From positions 1 to 64,000 of the forward strand of contig CANLZY010000012.1 of NCBI GenBank assembly GCA_947495685.1: DNA of 64,000 nt, read 5' to 3'. Below are positions 25,048 through 31,519 of this stretch, one piece after another. The position numbers and the translations under genes are program-made. The notes below the pieces were generated by a model. That model was given only the letters and a program-made list of their open reading frames with translations. It did no database searches and was not told where the DNA came from. Within the stretch, counting starts at the first letter, position 1. The number at the start of each line of letters is the position of its first letter. The stretch comes from an uncultured Tropicimonas sp. (GTDB lineage: Bacteria; Pseudomonadota; Alphaproteobacteria; Rhodobacterales; Rhodobacteraceae).

Positions 25048-26769
25048 ATGTCCAACCATGATCGGCAAACCGCGGCGCCCGGCGCCGCCTCGATCGAGCG
25101 GCGTCATGGCGGGCGCATTCTTGCGGACCAACTGGCCATTCTTGGGGCGCGGAAGGTCTTCTGCGTGCCGGGTGAGAGCTTCCTCGGCCTGCTCGACGGA
25201 CTCTATGAACACCAGGAGCAGATCGACGTGATCACCTGTCGCCACGAAAGCGGCGCGTCGAACATGGCGGATGCCTATGGAAAGCTCACCGGGCAACCCG
25301 GTATCTGCGCGGTGACCCGTGGTCCCGGCGCAACCAATGCCTCCAACGGCGTGCACACGGCCTTTCAGGACAGCACACCGATGATCGTGCTGATTGGCCA
25401 GGTGGCGCGGGACATGATGGATCGCGAAGCGTTCCAGGAAATGGACTATCGCCGGATGTTTGGCGAAATGGCCAAATGGGTGGCGCAGATCGACGACATC
25501 GCCCGCATCCCCGAGTACCTGTCCCGCGCCTGGCATGTCGCGATGTCCGGCCGGCCCGGACCCGTGGTGCTGGCGCTGCCCGAGGATGTGCTGAGCGAGT
25601 ATGCCGAGGTGAAAGATGTTCGCCCGGCCCGGATTGGCAGAAGCGCGCCCGAGCCGCAGGCGATGGAAACCTTGGCCGGGATGCTGGCCAAGGCGCAGAA
25701 GCCGTTGCTCGTTCTGGGGGGGCCGGATTGGAGCGCAGTGGCAGCACGCCTCGCGGGCGAGGTCGCGACGCGCTTCAACCTGCCGGTCGCCACGACCTTC
25801 CGTTGCCAGGACTACATCGACAACGGCCACCCCAATTACGGCGGCGTCATTGGCATTGCCCCTCTCGCGGAACTCCGTCGAAAGGTGCGCGAGGAGGTGG
25901 ACCTGCTGATCACGATCGGGAGTCGCTGGGGCGAGATGACAACCCAGGGCTACACACTGATCGACAGTCCTGTGCCACAGATGCGTTTCGTGCATGTTCA
26001 TCCGGGCCCGGAAGAGCTTGGCCATGTCTATGCACCGGATCTCTCCATTGCGTCGCGCCCTGAAACGTTCCTTCGCGCCATGCTCGATCTTGAAACGGCT
26101 ACACCGGCAAGCAATACGTGGACGGCTGGTTTCCGGCCCGACTACGCCGCGTTCCTGAAGCCCACGGAGGTGCCGGGTCCGCTCAACATGGGGCGCGTCA
26201 TCCAGCACTTTTCCGAGACCCTTCCGGTGGACACAATCTACACGAACGGTGCGGGCAACTACTCCGTCTGGCTGCACCGTTTCCACGCGCACCGGGCCTA
26301 TCGCACGCAACTTGCGCCTACATCCGGATCAATGGGCTATGCCGTGCCCGCCGCCATCGCGGCCAAGCTTGAACATCTGGACCGGACGGTGGTTTCCGTT
26401 GCCGGGGACGGCTGTTTCCTGATGACCGCGCAGGAGCTTGCCACGGCAAAGCGCTATGGCCTCGCAATCATCTACCTGGTGGTCAACAACAACATGTACG
26501 GCACCATCCGCATGCATCAGGAGCGCAACCACCCGGGACGCGTGATCTCCACCGACCTCACCAACCCGGATTTCGTCGCCTATGCCGGTGCCTTCGGCAT
26601 CCCCGGAGAGGTTGTGACCCGCACGGAGAATGTTGCAGAGGCGCTTGAGCGGGCCCGTGCGTCCGAGGATGGATACCTGATCGAGCTTCAGGTCGATCCC
26701 GAAGCCCTTACACCAACCCAATCGCTTTCCGCTGCCCGTGCGCAGGGGGAAGCCGCGAACGCAGGATAG
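25048..26769 (+). CDS. Thiamine diphosphate-dependent enzyme (acetolactate synthase-like)
   Basis: This is a 573-aa protein with the three ThDP-enzyme domains. The N-terminal PYR domain has the activating Glu E67 (TCRHESGASNMADAYGK), the middle TPP_M domain spans about 205-340, and the C-terminal PP domain has the GDG...NN motif from about residue 452 (GDGCFLMTAQELATA to VVNNN). Relatives include acetolactate synthase, oxalyl-CoA decarboxylase, sulfoacetaldehyde acetyltransferase, glyoxylate carboligase and benzoylformate decarboxylase. Biosynthetic AHAS is unlikely, since no small subunit gene follows. A catabolic decarboxylation or carboligation of a 2-oxo acid is the best guess. It lies 3 bp behind the SDR gene. 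Confidence 0.85.
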   Translation: MSNHDRQTAAPGAASIERRHGGRILADQLAILGARKVFCVPGESFLGLLDGLYEHQEQIDVITCRHESGASNMADAYGKLTGQPGICAVTRGPGATNASNGVHTAFQDSTPMIVLIGQVARDMMDREAFQEMDYRRMFGEMAKWVAQIDDIARIPEYLSRAWHVAMSGRPGPVVLALPEDVLSEYAEVKDVRPARIGRSAPEPQAMETLAGMLAKAQKPLLVLGGPDWSAVAARLAGEVATRFNLPVATTFRCQDYIDNGHPNYGGVIGIAPLAELRRKVREEVDLLITIGSRWGEMTTQGYTLIDSPVPQMRFVHVHPGPEELGHVYAPDLSIASRPETFLRAMLDLETATPASNTWTAGFRPDYAAFLKPTEVPGPLNMGRVIQHFSETLPVDTIYTNGAGNYSVWLHRFHAHRAYRTQLAPTSGSMGYAVPAAIAAKLEHLDRTVVSVAGDGCFLMTAQELATAKRYGLAIIYLVVNNNMYGTIRMHQERNHPGRVISTDLTNPDFVAYAGAFGIPGEVVTRTENVAEALERARASEDGYLIELQVDPEALTPTQSLSAARAQGEAANAG

Positions 26770-26773
26770 TCCC

Positions 26774-27124
26774 ATGATCGTGGAAGAACGCATCTACACC
26801 CTGAACATCGGCGCCGTGCCGCAATACCTGAAGCTTTACGAGGAAGAGGGGTTGGCGATCCAGCGCCCGATCCTCGGTCGCTTGGTCGGGTACTTTCGGA
26901 CCGAAATCGGCCCCCAGCACCAGATCGTCCACATGTGGGCCTACAAGGATCTCGCGGAGCGGACCGAGCGCCGTGCCCGTCTGCTCGCCGACCCGCGATG
27001 GGTCGAATACGCCAAGAAAACGCGCCCGTTGCAGATCAGCCAGGAAAACAAGATCCTGGTACCAGCGCCATTCAGCCCCTGGGCGCAGGATGATCCCGCG
27101 CTCGACCTGGCCGCCAACACCTGA
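26774..27124 (+). CDS. NIPSNAP-family protein
   Basis: This is a 116-aa protein starting at the ATG at 26774, 4 bp after the ThDP gene stop. It shows the family pattern MIVEERIYTLNIGAVPQYL, LGRLVGYFRTEIGP, HQIVHMWAYKDLAERTERRA and the later NKILVPAPFSPW. NIPSNAP domains are ferredoxin-like dimeric alpha/beta barrels. In bacteria they occur in catabolic operons, where they may act as small isomerase-like or accessory proteins. No catalytic residue can be assigned here. Its conserved position between the ThDP enzyme and GST suggests a step in the same pathway. Confidence 0.85.
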   Translation: MIVEERIYTLNIGAVPQYLKLYEEEGLAIQRPILGRLVGYFRTEIGPQHQIVHMWAYKDLAERTERRARLLADPRWVEYAKKTRPLQISQENKILVPAPFSPWAQDDPALDLAANT

Positions 27125-27141
27125 ACTGAAAGCACACAGAC

Positions 27142-27771
27142 ATGATAGACCTCTACACCTGGACCACCCCGAATGGCCGAAAGGTCTCTATCCTGCTCGA
27201 AGAACTCGGGGTCGACTACGAAGTCCACCCGATCAACATCGGGCAAGGCGACCAGAAAACCGAAGACTTCCTCAAGATCGGCCCGAACAACAAGATCCCG
27301 GTGATCGTGGACCGCGACACCGGCCTGAGCCTGATGGAATCGGGCGCGATCATGTGGTACCTGGCGGAAAAGTATGGAAAATTTCTGCCGGAAGACCCGA
27401 CCGCCAAGATCAAGGTCATGGAATGGCTGATGTGGCAGATGGGCGGCCTTGGTCCGATGGCCGGACAGGCGCATCACTTCCTGCATTTCAATCCCGGCAA
27501 GGCCGAATATGCCGAGGAGCGATACGAGGCGGAGGTCCAGCGGCTCTATTCCGTGTTGAACACCCAGCTTGAGGGGCAGGACTACGTCGTGGGCGACTAC
27601 TCGATCGCCGACATGGCGATCTGGCCGTGGGTGTCGCGCTATGAATGGCAGCGGATCAACCTCGCCGACTATCCGAACGTGCGGGCTTGGTACCAGCGTC
27701 TGCTGGCCCGCGAGGCGGTGCAGAAGGGCTATCATGTGCCCAAGGTCATGGGCGAGATTCCGGCCGGCTGA
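27142..27771 (+). CDS. Glutathione S-transferase, YfcG/YghU-like
   Basis: This is a 209-aa protein. The N-terminal thioredoxin-like domain begins IDLYTWTTPNGRKVSILLEE, with the TxPNGxKV start typical of YfcG/nu-class GSTs, followed by PNNKIPVI and LMESGAIMWYLAEKYG for the glutathione site. The C-terminal helical domain runs from about 90 and includes YVVGDYSIADMAIWPWVSRY. Members reduce disulfide bonds of glutathione conjugates or act on organic hydroperoxides. Inside this operon it may act on an electrophilic aldehyde or conjugate; that is inferred. A hairpin lies after the stop. Confidence 0.88.
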   Translation: MIDLYTWTTPNGRKVSILLEELGVDYEVHPINIGQGDQKTEDFLKIGPNNKIPVIVDRDTGLSLMESGAIMWYLAEKYGKFLPEDPTAKIKVMEWLMWQMGGLGPMAGQAHHFLHFNPGKAEYAEERYEAEVQRLYSVLNTQLEGQDYVVGDYSIADMAIWPWVSRYEWQRINLADYPNVRAWYQRLLAREAVQKGYHVPKVMGEIPAG

Positions 27772-27789
27772 TCTACGCCCAAGCCCAAA

Positions 27790-27813
27790 GGCTCCGGTCT
27801 GAGGACCGGGGCC
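27790..27813 (+). terminator. Intercistronic hairpin between GST and aldehyde dehydrogenase genes
   Basis: GGCTCCGGTC (27790-27799) pairs with GACCGGGGCC (27804-27813), with one G-U pair, around a TGAG loop. No U-run follows, so full termination is doubtful. It lies in the only larger gap (73 bp) of the operon's enzyme part, and may weaken or process the mRNA before the last two genes. Confidence 0.5.
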
Positions 27814-27844
27814 GTTCCTGTCCTTCCAGTTTCGAGAGAGTCCG

Positions 27845-29350
27845 ATGCTCACAGGCAAGCACCTGATTGCAGGCGAATGGATCGCCAGCGCGACCACCTT
27901 TGAGAACACGCCAGCCGACGGCGTGCCAGATACCTTCGCCGTCGGGACGCCGGAGCTTGTCGATGCCGCTGCGCGCGCCGCCGAGGAGGCATTCTGGTCC
28001 TACGGCTTCAGCTCGCGCGACAAGCGAGCCGCATTCCTTCGCAAGATCGCCGTCGAGATTGACGCGCGCGGGGATGCCATAACCGCGATGGGCGTGAAGG
28101 AAACCGGTTTGCCGGAGGCCCGGCTCAACGGTGAGCGAGGGCGCACCGTGGGACAACTACGGCTCTTCGCGGATCATATCGAAGCCGGCGACTATCTCGA
28201 TCGCAGGCATGACGAAGCCCTTCCGGACCGGGCGCCGCTGCCCCGCCCGGACTTGAAGATGGTCCAGCGCCCCATCGGACCGGTCGCCGTCTTCGGTGCT
28301 TCCAACTTCCCACTCGCCTTCTCGACGGCGGGGGGAGATACCGCTGCGGCGCTGGCCGCCGGTTGCCCGGTTGTGGTCAAGGGGCACTCGGCCCATCCTG
28401 GCGTGTCCGACATCGTCGCCCAGGCCATTGATGCGGCGATCAAGGCCTGCGGCATCCATCCTGGCGTCTTCAGTCAGATCCAGGGCGGCAACCGTGCCGT
28501 GGGCACCGCCCTCGTTCAGCATCCGTTGATCAAGGCCGTTGGCTTCACCGGGTCGCTCACCGGTGGGCGCGCGCTTTTCGATCTTTGCGCCGCCCGGTCC
28601 GAGCCGATCCCGTTCTTCGGGGAACTCGGGTCGATCAACCCGATGTTCGTGCTGGAAAGCGCCCTCGCCAAGCGCGGGGAAGAGATCGCCGCGGGTTGGG
28701 CGGCCTCGCTCAGCATGGGCGCCGGCCAGTTCTGCACCAACCCGGGCGTCGCCGTGCTGCTGGTCGGCCCCGAGGCGGAGGCGTTCGAGGCCGCAGCGAA
28801 GGAGGCTCTCGCCGGTATCGGCGGGCAGACCATGCTGACCGACGGTATCGCCAAGGCCTATCAATCCGGGATGGACCGGATCGGCGGCGCCGAGACTGTC
28901 CGCAGCGTCCTTTCCACGGAGTGCTCGGGCAGGACCGCCACGCCTTTCCTCTTCGCCACCACGGCACAGGACTTCATGGCCAATCAGGACCTTGCGGAGG
29001 AAGTCTTCGGTCCCCTCGGCCTGATTGTCGTCGCGGCAGACGAGGCCGAACGCGCGAAGCTCGCCAGCTCCCTTGTCGGCCAGTTGACCTGCACCGTCCA
29101 TATGGACGATGCGGACCTGCCCGCTGCGAAGGCCCTGATGCCGATCCTCGAACGCAAGGCGGGCCGGCTGTTGGTCAATGGTTTCCCGACCGGTGTCGAG
29201 GTTTCGGACACGATGGTTCACGGCGGTCCATACCCGGCTTCCACCAACTTTGGCGCGACCTCCGTCGGCACGCTGTCGATCCGCCGCTTCCTTCGGCCGG
29301 TCTGCTACCAGAACCTGCCCGACGGCCTGTTGCCGTCCGATCTGTCGTGA
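27845..29350 (+). CDS. Aldehyde dehydrogenase, 2,5-dioxovalerate (KGSA) dehydrogenase-like
   Basis: This is a 501-aa protein with the catalytic Glu E260 (PFFGELGSINPMF) and nucleophile Cys C297 (GAGQFCTNPG). The N-terminal part has RPIGPVAVFGASNFPLAFS and GCPVVVKGHSAHPG, typical of the alpha-ketoglutaric-semialdehyde dehydrogenase (AraE/KGSADH type III) branch rather than of classical ALDH. Such enzymes oxidise 2,5-dioxopentanoate or other short-chain aldehydes with NADP+ or NAD+. This suggests that the pathway yields an aldehyde with a carboxylate. It is followed by the aldo/keto reductase 5 bp later. Confidence 0.87.
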   Translation: MLTGKHLIAGEWIASATTFENTPADGVPDTFAVGTPELVDAAARAAEEAFWSYGFSSRDKRAAFLRKIAVEIDARGDAITAMGVKETGLPEARLNGERGRTVGQLRLFADHIEAGDYLDRRHDEALPDRAPLPRPDLKMVQRPIGPVAVFGASNFPLAFSTAGGDTAAALAAGCPVVVKGHSAHPGVSDIVAQAIDAAIKACGIHPGVFSQIQGGNRAVGTALVQHPLIKAVGFTGSLTGGRALFDLCAARSEPIPFFGELGSINPMFVLESALAKRGEEIAAGWAASLSMGAGQFCTNPGVAVLLVGPEAEAFEAAAKEALAGIGGQTMLTDGIAKAYQSGMDRIGGAETVRSVLSTECSGRTATPFLFATTAQDFMANQDLAEEVFGPLGLIVVAADEAERAKLASSLVGQLTCTVHMDDADLPAAKALMPILERKAGRLLVNGFPTGVEVSDTMVHGGPYPASTNFGATSVGTLSIRRFLRPVCYQNLPDGLLPSDLS

Positions 29351-29355
29351 GTGGG

Positions 29356-30312
29356 ATGGAGTACACCACGCTTGGACGCACCGGACTCCGGGTGTCCACC
29401 GCAGGCCTCGGCTGCGGTGGACACTCCCGCCTTGGCCAGTCCTATGGACACAGCTTCGAGCAATCCGTTGCGGTGGTGCGTGCGGCGATCGATGCAGGCG
29501 TCAACTTCATCGATACTGCCGCAGCCTATCGTACCGAAGAGATCGTTGGGGCCGCAGTGAAAACGGGTCGGGACAGCGTTGTGATTTCTTCCAAGCTGGG
29601 CGTGGTGCGGCCCGGCACCTCGCCCTTGGGAGAGGACTATCTGACGGGCGACGACTACGTCGCGATGGCGGAACAGAACCTCGTCCGGCTCGGCACCGAT
29701 CACATCGATATCTTCCATCTGCACGGTGTCATGCCCGGGCAATATGCCTATTGCCGCGAAGAGCTGGTGCCGGCGTTGATCCGCCTCCGCGAGCAGGGAA
29801 AGATCCGCTATTTCGGCCTGACCGAACGCTTCATCCACGATCCACAGCACAGAATGCTGCAGATGGCCCTGAGGGACGATTGCTGGGACGTGGTGATGAC
29901 CGGATTCAACATGATCAACCCCTCCGCGCGCCACCGGGTCTTGAAGGAGACGCTGGAGCAGAACATCGGAACGCTGATCATGTTTGCAGTCCGCCGCGCA
30001 CTTGGAAGCGTGGAGGGGACGGCGGAGGTCGTGGCTGAACTGGCCGACCGGGGAGAGATCGACGCAAGCGTTCTGGACCCGCAGAACCCTCTTGGCTTCC
30101 TCCTGGATCCGGGGGATGCCACCTCGTTGATAGAAGCCGCCTACAGGTTCTGCAGGCATGAAGTGGGCGCAGATGTGGTGTTGACCGGAACGGGATCGGT
30201 CGCACATCTGGCCGAAAACCTATCGGCACTCTCCCGCCCGCCATTGCCATCCGAAACGCTTGCCCGGCTGGATAGGCACTTTGGCATGGTGGATTCAGTT
30301 TCCGGAAATTGA
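29356..30312 (+). CDS. Aldo/keto reductase
   Basis: This is a 318-aa protein starting at the ATG at 29356 after the ALDH stop at 29350. The catalytic tetrad is present: D53 and Y58 (NFIDTAAAYRTEEIVG), K80 (VISSKLGVV) and H121 or H123 (DIFHLHGVM). The TIM-barrel strands and the SVAHL nucleotide-binding segment near the C-terminus fit the AKR fold. It resembles galactose/fucose dehydrogenase-like AKRs. Together with the ALDH it could oxidise or reduce the same carbonyl intermediate. It is the last gene of the operon. Confidence 0.87.
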   Translation: MEYTTLGRTGLRVSTAGLGCGGHSRLGQSYGHSFEQSVAVVRAAIDAGVNFIDTAAAYRTEEIVGAAVKTGRDSVVISSKLGVVRPGTSPLGEDYLTGDDYVAMAEQNLVRLGTDHIDIFHLHGVMPGQYAYCREELVPALIRLREQGKIRYFGLTERFIHDPQHRMLQMALRDDCWDVVMTGFNMINPSARHRVLKETLEQNIGTLIMFAVRRALGSVEGTAEVVAELADRGEIDASVLDPQNPLGFLLDPGDATSLIEAAYRFCRHEVGADVVLTGTGSVAHLAENLSALSRPPLPSETLARLDRHFGMVDSVSGN

Positions 30313-30604
30313 GCGGGCGGCCGTTTGGAGGGGCCACATTTCTGGCCTGCGCCGTCGGGAGGAAACGCAATCAAGATGCGCATCGCAATTCGGGATGACC
30401 ATACAAACACCCCTCAAGACGCCGCGGACCAGTCCCTTCTTGGGGATGCGCTGGTGGAGAAGGGGAACACCTCCCTGATGCTGTCCGTCTTCAGGGGGGG
30501 GAGCGATTCCTGGTGCCCAAGACCCTGACGACGGACAACCTTTGGTGTCAGAATGCCTGCTGGGTCTCCATGCTTTCGGGACGTGCAAACACTTGGGGAT
30601 GGAT

Positions 30605-31209
30605 ATGAACACGTTGGTGATTGCGGCGTTGTCCGCCGCCAGCGTTGCCTTGAGTTTCTCAGATGCTCGCGCTGCCGCCATCACGCTCCGGTTGGCGTAG
30701 GGTCTATGTCCACAAACCCCACGCTGACCGGAGCGTCCGGTTTGGCGATCCTGGTTTTCGGATGAAGTTGGCGATGTGCGCCTCACCGTGGATGTCGAAC
30801 ACACCACGGGGCCACCGGCCTTCGGGGCTGGCGCAAAAGACTCCAAGCTCACCGCGTTTGCCGGGTCGGATCCTTCGTGGCCGGCACTTTTTTGGACACT
30901 CTCGTCCTCAATCCGAGCGCCGCGCTTCCCGAGGGCCTTTCGGACCACTCCTTCCTTGTGCTTGGCGCATCTGGGCTCAATGCGACGGAAATGGAGGCCG
31001 GTTTCCAGATTGGCTCGCGGCTCACGGCGGTGAGGTTCCGGCCGGTAAACGCCGGAGACGGCAACGACACGCTGACCGATCCCATGATCGTGTCGCCGAT
31101 TTCGCTACCGGCCGGCGGTGTGATCCTGTTTGCCGGGATCGGCACCTTTGCGCCATATCGGCGGCGCAAGCCCGCAACGGCGAGATGTCATGACTCCGCC
31201 GCGCCATGA
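30605..31209 (+). pseudogene. Broken VPLPA-CTERM exosortase-substrate gene
   Basis: A signal-peptide-like start (MNTLVIAALSAASVALSF then SDARAAA) at 30605 runs into a TAG at 30698 and a further stop. Downstream in the same frame is GDVRLTVDVEHTTGPPAFGA. A frameshift near 30875 then leads to TLVLNPSAALPEGLSDHS and a C-terminal anchor ISLPAGGVILFAGIGTFAP followed by YRRRK. That end matches the VPLPA-CTERM sorting signal of Rhodobacterales: motif, hydrophobic helix, basic cluster. At least two stops and one frameshift make it a pseudogene. The 290 bp before it (30313-30604) shows no gene. Confidence 0.55.
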
Positions 31210-31411
31210 GCGCTGCCTCCCGCCGCAACCGTGGTCGACTTTTTCTCCACCATTCTCACCAGTGTCTGCCATCAGGGGCGGATAGCAGGCTGCACTGGGG
31301 CGGGATACCAGACAACGGTGCTGTCCAGGCCGAGACTGGTTCGAATCCGCCTGACATCATCTGCCAACGTTCTGCGCATCCAGTTCAGAGGGTGAACTGA
31401 AAACAAAACCG

Positions 31412-31447
31412 TTGCGCCCGGTCGGAGCTTTCTCCGACCGGGCGCAA
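31412..31447 (-). terminator. Strong rho-independent terminator of the RTX gene
   Basis: TTGCGCCCGGTCGGAG (31412-31427) and its exact complement (31432-31447) form a 16-bp perfect stem with a CTTT loop. On the minus strand the hairpin is followed by CGGTTTTGTTTTC, a good U-rich tail. It lies about 70 bp behind the stop of the RTX gene at 31520, so it ends that transcript. Confidence 0.85.
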
Positions 31448-31465
31448 ATCAAGTGAGTTATCATT

Positions 31466-31511
31466 GGAACACCCGGAGGAGGCAGGCAGGTTTCCGGCCC
31501 CCGGGTGTTCC
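31466..31511. repeat. Second inverted repeat behind the RTX gene
   Basis: GGAACACCCGG (31466-31476) and CCGGGTGTTCC (31501-31511) form an 11-bp perfect inverted repeat with a 24-nt loop. It sits between the RTX stop codon and the main terminator. It could be an additional 3'-end hairpin that stabilises the mRNA. There is no U-tract on either side. Confidence 0.6.
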
Positions 31512-31519
31512 CGTCAGTC

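Noticed and set aside
22363-26310. A 1,315-codon open frame on the minus strand, opposite tctB-tctA-SDR-ThDP genes
   Set aside because: The plus strand carries four clear family members in this stretch. The antisense frame has low-complexity His/Arg/Asp-rich composition, no domain and no ribosome site. It is a codon-bias shadow of GC-rich genes.
25048-26769. Biosynthetic acetolactate synthase large subunit
   Set aside because: No regulatory small subunit (ilvH) follows, and the gene lies in a transporter/catabolic operon.
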